Source: Nitratireductor kimnyeongensis
GTDB lineage: Bacteria > Pseudomonadota > Alphaproteobacteria > Rhizobiales > Rhizobiaceae
Reading direction: 5' to 3'
DNA length: 64,000 nt
Assembly: GCF_019891395.1 (NCBI RefSeq)
Contig: NZ_CP078143.1
Location: 2,679,001 to 2,743,000 of the forward strand
Shown here one piece after another: positions 54,797-63,508 of this stretch (positions are counted from its first letter, which is position 1; every line of letters starts with the position of its first letter). The translations under genes and the position numbers were made by a program. The notes below the pieces were generated by a model, which saw only the letters and a list, made by a program, of their open reading frames with translations, was not told where the DNA came from and searched no databases.

Positions 54797-55327
54797 ATGA
54801 GACTATCGATCATCGTTGTCTGGCTGGCCAGGGTGATGGCCATTCTGGGCGGCATCGTCCTGGCTGCGGTCATCATCATGACCGTGGCAAGCATCACCGG
54901 TCGGGCGCTGGTGCGTTTCGGGCTTGGACCCGTACCTGGCGATTTTGAGCTGGTTCAGGCCGGTGTCGGCTTCGCGGTATTCGCGTTCCTGCCCTGGTGC
55001 CAGCTCAATCGAGGCCATGCCACGGTGGACATTTTCACCACCTTCCTGCCGAACAGCGTGAACCACATCATTGATCTCCTGACGGAGTTCATTATGACGC
55101 TGGTTCTGGTTCTGATTGCCCTCCAGCTCTATTACGGCATGCTCGACAAGCTGAGCTACAACGAGACCACTTTCATCCTTCAGTTCCCGCTCTGGTGGCC
55201 CTATGCGGCCTGTCTCGCGGCGGCGGTCATTGCGGTGGTTGTTTCGTTCTACATGATCCTCGTGCGTTATCGCGAACTGAAGGTCGGCACACCGATGCCG
55301 GAGCCCGGACAGGGGAGCGTCCATTGA
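54797..55327 (+). CDS. dctQ: TRAP transporter small permease subunit
   Basis: A 176-residue protein with four predicted membrane helices (about residues 5-30, 48-68, 88-108 and 132-155). The conserved FLPWCQLNRGHATVDIF segment lies after the second helix. It couples the binding protein to DctM. The ATG at 54797 follows a GAGGC site; the stop overlaps the dctM start (TTGA). Confidence 0.92.
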   Translation: MRLSIIVVWLARVMAILGGIVLAAVIIMTVASITGRALVRFGLGPVPGDFELVQAGVGFAVFAFLPWCQLNRGHATVDIFTTFLPNSVNHIIDLLTEFIMTLVLVLIALQLYYGMLDKLSYNETTFILQFPLWWPYAACLAAAVIAVVVSFYMILVRYRELKVGTPMPEPGQGSVH

Positions 55328-56646
55328 CCAATCTCGAAATCGGCCTCTGGTCCTTCCCGCTTCTCCTTCTTCTCATTTTTCTGCGCCTCCCCATTGGGCT
55401 CGCGATGCTGTTGTGCGGCCTTGGCGGAAGTTGGATCGTGTTTGGCAATGTGACGCCTGTGCTGGCCAAGCTGAAAAACGAAACCTATTCGACCTTTTCC
55501 GGATATTCACTCTCGATCGTGCCGCTGTTCCTGCTGATGGGGCAGTTCGCAACGCTGGGCGGGATGTCGCGGGCGCTGTTCAAGGCGGCTGAGACGTGGA
55601 TGGGGCACAAGCGCGGCGGCGTGGCCATGGCGGCGGTGGGCGCCTGTGCCGGTTTCGGAGCGATCTGCGGTTCGTCACTTGCAACGGCGGCAACCATGAG
55701 CCAGGTGGCTCTGCCGGAATTGCGCCGCTACGGCTATTCCGGTGCGCTGGCCACGGGAACGCTTGCCGCCGGCGGCACGCTCGGCATTCTCATCCCGCCA
55801 TCGGTTATTCTCGTCATCTATGCGATCCTGACCGAACAGAACATCGCCAAGCTTTTCGTGGCCGCTTTCGTGCCCGGCGTGCTGGCAGCGTTCGGCTACA
55901 TGCTGGCGATTTCGATCTATGTGCGGCTTTGGCCGGATTCGGCTGGAACGCGCGAACGTGCGCCCTATTCGGAACGGATGCGGGCGCTGCTTGATGTGTG
56001 GCCGGTTCTGGTCGTGTTTCTGGCGGTCGTCGGCGGCATTTATCTTGGCGTCTTCACACCGACGGAAGGCGCTGCCGTGGGTGCGGCCGGCACCGGGCTG
56101 ATCGCGTTGGTGAATGGCGGGCTGACCCGCGAGACCTTCGTGGAATCCATCCTCGCCACAGCGACCGCCACCGCGATGATCTTTTTCATCGTGCTGGGTG
56201 CGGGTTTCTACAATTCGTTTCTGGCGCTGGCACAGGTGCCGCAGCAGATGGCGGCTTTCGTGAGCGAGCAGGGCTACAGCCCATGGATGGTGCTGACGCT
56301 GATCCTGCTGCTTTATCTCGTGTTCGGCTGCGTGATGGACTCCCTGTCGATGATCCTGCTCACCATTCCGATCTTCTTCCCCATCGTGACGGTTCTCGAT
56401 TTCGGGCTGGGGGCGGAGGAGTTTGCCATCTGGTTCGGCATCCTCGTTCTGATCGTGGTGGAGGTAGGGCTGATCACGCCGCCTGTGGGGATGAACCTGT
56501 TCGTGCTCAACTCGATGGCGAAGGATACGCCAATTTCTGCGACCTATCGCGGCGTGATGCCCTTCGTGATCAGCGACATTCTGCGCGTGGCGCTTCTGAC
56601 GCTCTTCCCGGCGATCTCGCTGTTCCTGATGCGCTGGCTTTACTGA
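55324..56646 (+). CDS. dctM: TRAP transporter large permease subunit
   Basis: A 440-residue Na+-coupled permease of the DctM family with about 12 membrane segments. Recognisable parts are GGSWIVFGN near the start, CAGFGAICGSSLATAATMSQVALPEL and AAGGTLGILIPPSVILVIYA, which form the substrate and Na+ sites. The start is the TTG at 55324, which overlaps the dctQ stop; a longer frame upstream reads dctQ out of phase. It is followed by about 65 bp and then converging genes. Confidence 0.94.
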   Translation: MTNLEIGLWSFPLLLLLIFLRLPIGLAMLLCGLGGSWIVFGNVTPVLAKLKNETYSTFSGYSLSIVPLFLLMGQFATLGGMSRALFKAAETWMGHKRGGVAMAAVGACAGFGAICGSSLATAATMSQVALPELRRYGYSGALATGTLAAGGTLGILIPPSVILVIYAILTEQNIAKLFVAAFVPGVLAAFGYMLAISIYVRLWPDSAGTRERAPYSERMRALLDVWPVLVVFLAVVGGIYLGVFTPTEGAAVGAAGTGLIALVNGGLTRETFVESILATATATAMIFFIVLGAGFYNSFLALAQVPQQMAAFVSEQGYSPWMVLTLILLLYLVFGCVMDSLSMILLTIPIFFPIVTVLDFGLGAEEFAIWFGILVLIVVEVGLITPPVGMNLFVLNSMAKDTPISATYRGVMPFVISDILRVALLTLFPAISLFLMRWLY

Positions 56647-56713
56647 CAGCGCATCGGAGGTTCGCTTGGGCCGATGGGATGCTTGATTGCCACTCCGAGT
56701 GGCTTCATAGCGG

Positions 56714-57052
56714 TTAGAGACCGCGCTCCTGGATGATGCCGTAAAGATTGGCCGAGCGCGTGCCGCTACGGCAATAGGCAAAGACGGGCCCTGGCAGTTC
56801 CTTGAGGGCTGTGGCCATGTCGGTCACATCATCGAGCGTCATGGCGCCGGAGACGACCGGCACATGGCGGAATGACAGACCGGCCTCTTCGGCAGCTTTT
56901 GAAATGCTCTCGACCGTGGGCTGTCCGGCGTCCTCGCCATCGGGCCTGTTGCAGACGATGCTTTTGTACCCAGCCTGCTTGATGGCGGCGACGTCTTCCA
57001 CGGCGATCTGCGGTGAAACCGCGTAATCGTCAGAGATCTTTTTGATGTCCAT
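56714..57052 (-). CDS. DUF442 / TIGR01244-family sulfurtransferase-phosphatase
   Basis: A 112-residue protein with a protein-tyrosine-phosphatase-like fold. The active loop is AYCRSGTRSANLYG (C-x5-R type). The N-terminus ISDDYAVSPQIAVEDVAAIK and IVCNRPDGED match the domain that in other bacteria is fused to a persulfide dioxygenase (Blh/ETHE1-like). Here it stands alone, next to two YeeE/YedE genes. It is probably a sulfur-handling rhodanese-like enzyme. The ATG at 57052 is used. Confidence 0.88.
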   Translation of the reverse strand: MDIKKISDDYAVSPQIAVEDVAAIKQAGYKSIVCNRPDGEDAGQPTVESISKAAEEAGLSFRHVPVVSGAMTLDDVTDMATALKELPGPVFAYCRSGTRSANLYGIIQERGL

Positions 57053-57073
57053 GATGGTCCTCACTGTGTGTCG

Positions 57074-57505
57074 TTATCCGGCGGCAAAGAAGCGCCGTTT
57101 GAGGGATTTGGCAACGAGAATACCGGCAATGAGCGACGCCAGAAACATGACTGTCTCCGCATAACCGAGCCCAAGAGCCGGGATGGCAGCACCCGGGCAG
57201 AAGCCGGCAATGCCCCAGCCAATGCCGAAAACGGCTGCTCCGCCGATCAATTGCGGGTCGAGATCGCTTCGCGTCGGGAGTTGGAAGCGTTCAGCAAAGA
57301 ACGGTTTTTCGCGCGCACCGAAGAGGAGGCGGTAGCCAAGCGCGGCCACCGCAAGGCCGCCGCCCATGACGAAGGCGAGGCTTGGATCCCATGTTCCTGC
57401 GACATCGAAGAAGTTCAGCACCTTTGCGGGGTTTATCATCCCTGAAAGCGCGATGCCGGCACCAAACAGAAGGCCGGCGACAAGGGCTGCCAGAAGCTGT
57501 TTCAT
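57074..57505 (-). CDS. YeeE/YedE-family half-permease (PmpB-like)
   Basis: A 143-residue membrane protein with about four helices. It shows LVAGLLFGAGIALSGMINPAKVLNF and GWGIAGFCPGAAIPAL with the conserved cysteine that relays sulfur in this family. Small YeeE/YedE proteins like this occur in pairs (PmpA/PmpB) next to DUF442 proteins and are proposed to move thiosulfate or other sulfur species. Starts 3 bp after its partner's stop. Confidence 0.9.
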   Translation of the reverse strand: MKQLLAALVAGLLFGAGIALSGMINPAKVLNFFDVAGTWDPSLAFVMGGGLAVAALGYRLLFGAREKPFFAERFQLPTRSDLDPQLIGGAAVFGIGWGIAGFCPGAAIPALGLGYAETVMFLASLIAGILVAKSLKRRFFAAG

Positions 57506-57508
57506 CGA

Positions 57509-57931
57509 TCAGCCTCCAATCACGTGACGAATGATGAACACTGTGACGAGGGCCGTGGCCATGAAGGTGGCAACCGCAGCGATGGAACGGATGGAACCGC
57601 GGGAAATTCCGCAGACGCCATGCCCGCTGGGGCATCCATTGCCGAACGTGACACCGATACCCACGAGGAACCCGCCAATGACGAGCGCGCTTGTCGAAAC
57701 GGGAACCTGGAAGGGGATCGCCGTGCCGCTTATGATGAGGAACAGCGGTGCAGCTATGGCGCCCAGAACGAAAGCAGCGCGCCAGTGCCAGGCGTTTTCC
57801 TGTGGCGGCAGGAGGCCTGACAGAATGCCTGTCATGCCGGCAACTCGCCCGTTGAACGCCATCAGCACGACGGCGGCAAGGCCGATCAGCGCACCGCCGG
57901 CGAGCGAGGCTATGGGGGTGAACTCGGTCAT
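57509..57931 (-). CDS. YeeE/YedE-family half-permease (PmpA-like)
   Basis: A 140-residue membrane protein with about four helices and the signature VTFGNGCPSGHGVCGISRGS containing two conserved cysteines. Forms a complete channel only with the adjacent homologue. Gene order here is pmpA-like, pmpB-like, DUF442 on the minus strand with gaps of 3 and 21 bp. No BigR-type repressor gene is adjacent, so control is unclear. Confidence 0.9.
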   Translation of the reverse strand: MTEFTPIASLAGGALIGLAAVVLMAFNGRVAGMTGILSGLLPPQENAWHWRAAFVLGAIAAPLFLIISGTAIPFQVPVSTSALVIGGFLVGIGVTFGNGCPSGHGVCGISRGSIRSIAAVATFMATALVTVFIIRHVIGG

Positions 57932-58035
57932 ATCTGCATCTCCGTCAACATGAACGCGAAGGCGGACTGAATATGGGGTCGCGCTCGCCTCATTGCCAAG
58001 GGGGGATGAGGGCGCAATTGCCCATGATCCTGCCC

Positions 58036-60108
58036 CTAGACGAGATCGCCGAAGCCACCGCCGGTCAGTGCGAGTTGGCGAAGGATGGGAGCGGGCTCGA
58101 AGACGGGATTGCCAGTCTTCCGGTGCCAGTGCTCCAGCCGCTCGACGATTGTCTTGATGCCGAAGCGCTCGGCCCAGAACATCGGCCCGCCCTTTGCGAC
58201 CGGGAAGCCGTAGCCATTGACCCAGACGACATCGATGTCGGAGGCGCGGGCGGCAATGCGCTCTTCCAGGATCTTCGCGCCCTCGTTGATCATCGGGTAG
58301 AGCGTGCGCTCGGTGATCTCCTCCGCGCTGATCTCGCGGCGTTCGACGTCAAGTTCGGCTGCCTTCTTTTCGATGAGCTCCTGAACGAAGGGATCGGGTT
58401 TTGGCGTGCGGGAGCCTTCTTCATAGAGATAAAAGCCGCGGCATGTCTTCTGGCCGAAATGGCCTGCCTCACACAGCGTGTCGGCGATGGGGGCGGTGAG
58501 ACCCTGCGACTGTCGGTGTTTCCAGCTGATGTCAAGACCGGCGAGGTCGACCATCTGAAACGGGCCCATGGGCCAGCCGAAATCGGTGAATACACGGTCG
58601 ACCTGTTCGGGTGTTGCGCCGGAAAGAAGCAGGTCTTCGTTCTGTTCGCGCCGGGCGGCGAGCATACGGTTGCCGACAAAGCCATTGCACACACCGACGA
58701 CGACGGGAACCTTGCCGATCTTTCGCGCGAGCGCGAGCGCCGTCTTGATGACATCAGCCGCTGTCGCTTCGCCGCGCACGATCTCCAGAAGTTTCATGAC
58801 ATGAGCGGGCGAGAAGAAATGCAGGCCGACCACATCCTGCGGCCGGCTCGTGGTGGCGGCAATCTCGTTGACATCGAGATAGGAGGTGTTCGAGGCGAGG
58901 ATGGCACCCGGCTTCAGCACCCCGTCGAGCGCGGTGAAGACCTGGCGCTTGACCTCCATATCCTCGAACACGGCCTCGATGACGATGTCGCAGTCGGAAA
59001 GGTCCGCATAATCCGTGGTGCCGGAGATGCGCCCCGTGCGGGCTTCTTTCTCCTCTGCCGTTATGGATCCTCGCTTGAGCGATCCCGCATAGGTCTTCTC
59101 GACATGTGAAAGACCGCGCGCGATGGCATCTTCATTCATTTCCAGAATGGTGACGGGAATGCCGCCATTGGCAAGCGCCATGGCGATGCCCGCACCCATC
59201 GTGCCGGCGCCGATAACGCCGGCGCGCGCAATCTTTCGCTCCTCGGTCTCGCGCGGGATACCCGGCACGCGGGTCGCCTCGCGGGTGGCGAAGAAGAGAT
59301 GGCGCTGGGCGGCGGATTCGGTGCTGTCGCGACGCTCCAGAAAGAGTTCACGTTCGCGGTCGAGTGCCGCGTCGAATTCCATGGTGATGGCATTTCGGAC
59401 GGCTTCTGCCGCCGTGTGCGGCGCGGTGAGGCCGCGCGCCTTTTTCGTCGCAGCCTTCACGGCCTCATCGAAGGCGGCAAGGTCGATGGCGAGCTTTTCG
59501 TCACGGGCGCGTATATGGATGTGCGGCTTTTGCGATGCGGCCATGTCGCGGGCGAAGGCCACGGCCTCGCCCAGAAGGTCGTTTTCCGCCAGGCGGTCGA
59601 CGGCGCCAAGGCGGAGCGCTTCATCCATGCCGATGGGCTTGCCGGAGACGATCATTTTCAGGGCGGCTTCGGGCCCGACCAGCCGGGGCAGGCGCACCGT
59701 GCCGCCGGCCCCGGGGATCAAGCCCAGATTGACCTCGGGCAGCCCGATCATCGCGGACCTGTCTGCAATGCGGTAATGGCAGCCGAGTGCCAATTCCAGC
59801 CCGCCGCCAAGTGCGGTGCCGTGTATGGCGGCGACGGTGGGTTTATCGACGCTTTCAAGCTTCTCGATCAGGTCGGGAAGGCTCGGCTCCTGCGGTGGTT
59901 TGCCGAACTCGGAAATGTCGGCACCGGCGATGAAGGTGCGACCCGCGCAGGCGATGACAATGGCCTGAACCGTATCGTCCGCATTCACCTCTGCAAGCGC
60001 ATCGAAGAGTGGCGCGCGCAGGGCGTGGCCGAGTGCATTGACCGGTGGATTGTCGAGAGTGAGGACGGCAGTGCCATTGTCGCGGGTGATCGTTACGGTG
60101 TCGCTCAT
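58036..60108 (-). CDS. Fused enoyl-CoA hydratase / 3-hydroxyacyl-CoA dehydrogenase
   Basis: A 690-residue beta-oxidation multienzyme. Residues about 1-190 are an enoyl-CoA hydratase with IAGADISEF and the oxyanion segment AIHGTALGGGLELALGCH. Residues about 290-690 are 3-hydroxyacyl-CoA dehydrogenase with the NAD motif GVIGAGTMGAGIAMALA and the catalytic HFFSPAHVMKLLEIV histidine. It is shorter than FadB/FadJ in the linker. It may process crotonyl-CoA from gcdH or other short acyl-CoAs. It lies 40 bp after the hydrolase gene. Confidence 0.93.
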   Translation of the reverse strand: MSDTVTITRDNGTAVLTLDNPPVNALGHALRAPLFDALAEVNADDTVQAIVIACAGRTFIAGADISEFGKPPQEPSLPDLIEKLESVDKPTVAAIHGTALGGGLELALGCHYRIADRSAMIGLPEVNLGLIPGAGGTVRLPRLVGPEAALKMIVSGKPIGMDEALRLGAVDRLAENDLLGEAVAFARDMAASQKPHIHIRARDEKLAIDLAAFDEAVKAATKKARGLTAPHTAAEAVRNAITMEFDAALDRERELFLERRDSTESAAQRHLFFATREATRVPGIPRETEERKIARAGVIGAGTMGAGIAMALANGGIPVTILEMNEDAIARGLSHVEKTYAGSLKRGSITAEEKEARTGRISGTTDYADLSDCDIVIEAVFEDMEVKRQVFTALDGVLKPGAILASNTSYLDVNEIAATTSRPQDVVGLHFFSPAHVMKLLEIVRGEATAADVIKTALALARKIGKVPVVVGVCNGFVGNRMLAARREQNEDLLLSGATPEQVDRVFTDFGWPMGPFQMVDLAGLDISWKHRQSQGLTAPIADTLCEAGHFGQKTCRGFYLYEEGSRTPKPDPFVQELIEKKAAELDVERREISAEEITERTLYPMINEGAKILEERIAARASDIDVVWVNGYGFPVAKGGPMFWAERFGIKTIVERLEHWHRKTGNPVFEPAPILRQLALTGGGFGDLV

Positions 60109-60148
60109 TCAGGATCCTCTTGTCATCGTAGATGCGGGGCGCGGCGGC

Positions 60149-60946
60149 TCAGGCGTCGGGTGTTGTTTCGCGCAGGAAATCTGCAATGAGGGCGGCCGTC
60201 GCCTCGGGTTGCTCGATGCAGGGCAGGTGGCCCGCATCCTTCACAATTTTGAGCCGGGCGCCCTCAACCAGACCCGCCAACTCCCGCACCAGATCGGGCG
60301 GCGTTGAGCCGTCCTGATCACCGACGATGCAGAGCGTGGGTAGTTTCAGGGCGCGGGTGGATTCGGTGAGATCGGCATCGCGCAGGGCTGAGCAGGTGCC
60401 CGCATAGCCGTCGACCGTGGTGCGCGTGAGCATGGCTGTGTAGCCGGTGAAGGCGGCATTCTCCGGTGCGCGGAAAGAAGGCGTGAACCAGCGTTCGAGA
60501 ATGCCGTCAGCTATGGCTGCGATGCCTTTTTCGTTCACGGCTTCAATACGGCAGTTCCACAGATCATCATGGCCTATTTTATGGCCCGTGTCGCACAGAA
60601 TGAGGCGGGAAACGAGATGCGGCCAGCGTGCGGCGAGCCCCTGGGCGATCATGCCGCCGACCGAGAGACCGACAATGGTCGCCCCGGTGATGTCGAGATG
60701 GTCAAGCAGGGCCGCGAGATCGTCGACGTGATCAGTCAGCGCATAGGGCTGGGGCGTGACTTCGGAAAGGCCATGGCCACGCTTGTCGTAGAGGACGATG
60801 CGGTAATCGGCCTCGAGCCGCTGGACCACGTCATCCCAGATGCGGAAGTCGGTGCCCAGCGAGTTGGAGAAAACAAGAACGGGCTTGCCGACCGTTCCGC
60901 ACACTTCGTGATGAATGACGACGCCGTTCACGCGCGTGAAGTTCAT
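60149..60946 (-). CDS. Alpha/beta hydrolase, 3-oxoadipate enol-lactonase type
   Basis: A 265-residue alpha/beta hydrolase. The nucleophile elbow is VGLSVGGMIAQGL (Ser), the oxyanion region is FSNSLGTDFRIWDD and the catalytic His is in DAGHLPCIEQPEA. NSLGTDxRxWD is characteristic of PcaD-type enol-lactonases, though no other protocatechuate gene is nearby, so the substrate is open. GGGAGGCAGG precedes the ATG at 60946. Probably co-transcribed with the beta-oxidation fusion gene. Confidence 0.86.
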   Translation of the reverse strand: MNFTRVNGVVIHHEVCGTVGKPVLVFSNSLGTDFRIWDDVVQRLEADYRIVLYDKRGHGLSEVTPQPYALTDHVDDLAALLDHLDITGATIVGLSVGGMIAQGLAARWPHLVSRLILCDTGHKIGHDDLWNCRIEAVNEKGIAAIADGILERWFTPSFRAPENAAFTGYTAMLTRTTVDGYAGTCSALRDADLTESTRALKLPTLCIVGDQDGSTPPDLVRELAGLVEGARLKIVKDAGHLPCIEQPEATAALIADFLRETTPDA

Positions 60947-61034
60947 GCACCTGCCTCCCTTGCATTGCCGCATAGCGGCTTCTGTATGGGAGAAGGGAAA
61001 GGCGTCGTCAATCGATCGGGGAATGGAATAGCAA

Positions 61035-61448
61035 TCAGACAGCCATCTTCATGTTGACCGTGCCATTGAGCGAATTGGAGACCGTGCAGCGGGCCTTGGC
61101 ACGCTTGATCAGCTCTTTGCCCTCTTCCTCGCCTGGCATGGTGTCGAGCGAGACGGTGGCGTCATAGCTCCCGATGCGGTCGGGCAGATCCTCAGCCTTC
61201 GTGCCGGAAACCTGGACAGACACCTGTCCGACATCGATCTTCATTTCCTGTGCGGCGTGATGGAAGGAAAGGGCAAGGCAGGCACCAAGCGCTGAAATCA
61301 TGAAGTCGACCGGCGAACCCGCTTCTTCCGCTGACGGAGAGGTGATGGCGACAGTCTGCTTCGGCGCGGTGTCGACATGGATCACCTTGCCAGGCCCGAT
61401 GGCGGTGGTGAAGGGGCCGTAGGTCTTTGCTTTGATGCGGATCGCCAT
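61035..61448 (-). CDS. OsmC/Ohr-family peroxiredoxin-like protein
   Basis: A 137-residue OsmC-fold protein with the two active-site cysteines C57 (SALGACLALS) and C121 (KARCTVSNSL). Such proteins reduce organic hydroperoxides with thiols. It resembles the YhfA/OsmC branch more than Ohr. Two inverted repeats lie just upstream (61479-61508). It lies 88 bp upstream of the hydrolase gene. Confidence 0.88.
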   Translation of the reverse strand: MAIRIKAKTYGPFTTAIGPGKVIHVDTAPKQTVAITSPSAEEAGSPVDFMISALGACLALSFHHAAQEMKIDVGQVSVQVSGTKAEDLPDRIGSYDATVSLDTMPGEEEGKELIKRAKARCTVSNSLNGTVNMKMAV

Positions 61449-61478
61449 GAGAAACTCCAGAAAGGCAATTCAGATCGC

Positions 61479-61508
61479 TCACATGTAGTGATGTGACGCG
61501 GTCGCGTC
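61479..61508. promoter_or_regulatory. Inverted repeats upstream of the OsmC gene
   Basis: TCACAT-6 bp-ATGTGA (61479-61496) adjoins GACGCG-GT-CGCGTC (61495-61508), 31-60 bp before the OsmC start. Position suits an operator, but the regulator is unknown. Confidence 0.35.
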
Positions 61509-61840
61509 CAGCAACGGAGTCGCAGAGGCTGTCTTCTGGCTTTCGAACTGGATGTGTTCGGCGGAGCGTTGGAGACGACTGCCAGCATGCATGTGCAGAG
61601 GATTCCCAATCACGATTGGCTGGGAGAACGGTAAGGCAATCGGCGCCACCCGCGACCTGACATGACCGAGCACCGCAATCGACAAACCAACGAGATTATA
61701 GATTATTGGGTGCCCAAAATTTGGGGAGTGTCCGTGAAATGTGTTGGTCGGCTCTGCACGACGAATCAGTGACTTGGGCGAAGGTCGCTGACATTTCGCG
61801 AGTCCGCCATGCTGTTGTCCGGGCGCGAGGAGCGGGGAGG
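61509..61840. other. Gene-free interval between OsmC and TetR genes
   Basis: About 330 bp with no frame I can support as coding on either strand. A weakly AT-rich patch lies at 61690-61740. No terminator with a T-tract is seen for tetR. The interval separates the resident OsmC group from the TetR/SDR pair. Confidence 0.4.
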
Positions 61841-62437
61841 TCAGCGCTCTGGCAGGTAATGGGCCAGGAACATGTCCGTGCAGTCAGCGATAACGGCATC
61901 CGGGTCGACCTCGGTATCCGCCCCCATCAGGAACCGCGGCCAAACCAGGAAGTGCTTCACCATCGACAGCAGCTGGCCCGCGGCAAAGCCGGGCTCTGCC
62001 TCTCGCAAGGCGCCCGCCTGCATCGCCTCACCGATCAGCCCCGAGATCGGGCCGTCCTGCATCGCCGCCTTGGCGAAAAAGGCTTGCGCCAGTTCCTGAT
62101 CGCGCAAGAGCTCCGACATGACCAGCCGATTCAGGCCCATATATTGCTCACCGGTCAGATGGCCGACATAGGCCCGCACCGCCCCGATCAATTGCTCGCG
62201 CAGCCGTGCGTCAGGCCGATAGCGCAGCTTAGGCATGGCCGCGATCTCCTCCAGCAGGATGTCGGTGATCGCGGCAAACAGCAGCTCCTTGCTCGCGAAA
62301 TGCTTGTAAAGCGTGCGTTTCGACACCTCGGCGAGATCCGCAATCCGGTTCACGCGCGCGGCCGGGAAGCCCTGCTCGCGAAACTCCTGGACTGCGGCAT
62401 CCAAAATATTTTTTCTTTTTTTATCAGTCAGTTTCAT
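61841..62437 (-). CDS. TetR/AcrR-family repressor
   Basis: A 198-residue TetR protein. The N-terminal helix-turn-helix (about residues 25-47) reads ARVNRIADLAEVSKRTLYKHF, and the C-terminal domain is a helical ligand pocket of the AcrR_C/TetR type. It is divergent from the short-chain dehydrogenase; two identical-architecture operators occupy the 120-bp gap. It very likely represses both genes until a small hydrophobic ligand binds. Confidence 0.92.
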   Translation of the reverse strand: MKLTDKKRKNILDAAVQEFREQGFPAARVNRIADLAEVSKRTLYKHFASKELLFAAITDILLEEIAAMPKLRYRPDARLREQLIGAVRAYVGHLTGEQYMGLNRLVMSELLRDQELAQAFFAKAAMQDGPISGLIGEAMQAGALREAEPGFAAGQLLSMVKHFLVWPRFLMGADTEVDPDAVIADCTDMFLAHYLPER

Positions 62438-62464
62438 CGTTTTCGGCCCTGCGCGTCAGAATTT

Positions 62465-62484
62465 TGTAAACACAAAGGTTTACA
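62465..62484. promoter_or_regulatory. TetR operator O1
   Basis: TGTAAACacaaagGTTTACA: perfect 7-bp arms with a 6-bp spacer, 28 bp upstream of the tetR start. Identical arms recur at O2, centre-to-centre distance 40 bp. Confidence 0.8.
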
Positions 62485-62504
62485 TTTTCCGCTGGCTTCA
62501 CATA

Positions 62505-62524
62505 TGTAAACAGCGAAGTTTACA
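62505..62524. promoter_or_regulatory. TetR operator O2
   Basis: TGTAAACagcgaaGTTTACA: the same 7-bp arms as O1 around a different 6-bp spacer, 34 bp before the dehydrogenase start. The conserved arms with diverged spacers are what selection for repressor binding would leave. Confidence 0.8.
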
Positions 62525-62557
62525 AAAGCAAGCGCCGCAGCGCCATAGGATACACCG

Positions 62558-63508
62558 ATGAAACATACCCGGTTCGGACCCAAGGGCTGGACGCCCGAGC
62601 GCCTCGGCAACCTTGCCGGAAAGACATTTGTCATCACCGGTGCGAATGCCGGTGCGGGCTTCCAGGCGGCGCGCATCCTGCTGAGCAAGGACGCGGAAGT
62701 GGTGATGCTGAACCGCAGCGCCGAGAAATCCGCCGCTGCCGTGAAGGAACTGAAACAGGAGTTCGGCGCCGCCGCGCCCGTGCGCTTTGTCCGCATGGAC
62801 CTTGCGGAGCAGGCTTCCGTCCGCATGGCGGCTGAGGAGGTGCTGAAGACCACCCCGCGCATCGACGCGCTGATATGCAACGCCGCCATCGCACAGGTGC
62901 CGACCCGCAAGCTGACCGCTGACGGCTTCGAGAGCCAGCTCGGCACCAACCATTACGGCCACTTTACCCTGTGCGGGATGCTGTTCGATCGCATCGAGGC
63001 AACGAAGGGCCGGATCGTCGTCGTCGCCAGCCTCGGCTACAACATGGGACTGAAGACGATCCGCTTCGACGACATGAACTGGGACAAGGGCTATGGCGCA
63101 AACGCCGCCTACAGCCAAAGCAAGCTGGCGCAGATGATGTTTGCCTACGAGCTTCAGGACCGGGCGAAGGCCGCCGGCCGCAACGTCGAGGTCTATGTCT
63201 GCCACCCCGGCTCGTCCGCGACTTCGCTGATCTCGACCAGCGGCAGCCGGACGATGCGCCTCGTCTGGTGGCTGATGACCAAGACGCCAATGGTCCAGAC
63301 CGCCGAACAGGGCGCCTATCCGGAGATCATGTGCGCGACGGAGGCGGCGCTTACCGAGCAGCGTGCGCTCTACGGTCCCACTGGGGCCCGGGAGTTCGTC
63401 GGCCCGGTCGGCCGCGGCACACTGAACGCCCACGCTCACGACAAGCCGGTCATGGTCGGGCTGTGGGAGCGGTCCGAGAAGGACACCGGGTTCTGCTGGG
63501 GCCTGTAA
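62558..63508 (+). CDS. Short-chain dehydrogenase/reductase
   Basis: A 316-residue classical SDR. The NADP-binding motif TGANAGAGFQAARIL (residues 27-41) opens the Rossmann fold, with NAAIA for strand stabilisation. The catalytic Ser lies in VVVASLGY and the YxxxK pair in AAYSQSKLAQMM. The arrangement and length resemble the retinol/protochlorophyllide-reductase-like group. The substrate is unknown. Divergent tetR and paired operators imply induction by a specific compound. Confidence 0.9.
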   Translation: MKHTRFGPKGWTPERLGNLAGKTFVITGANAGAGFQAARILLSKDAEVVMLNRSAEKSAAAVKELKQEFGAAAPVRFVRMDLAEQASVRMAAEEVLKTTPRIDALICNAAIAQVPTRKLTADGFESQLGTNHYGHFTLCGMLFDRIEATKGRIVVVASLGYNMGLKTIRFDDMNWDKGYGANAAYSQSKLAQMMFAYELQDRAKAAGRNVEVYVCHPGSSATSLISTSGSRTMRLVWWLMTKTPMVQTAEQGAYPEIMCATEAALTEQRALYGPTGAREFVGPVGRGTLNAHAHDKPVMVGLWERSEKDTGFCWGL

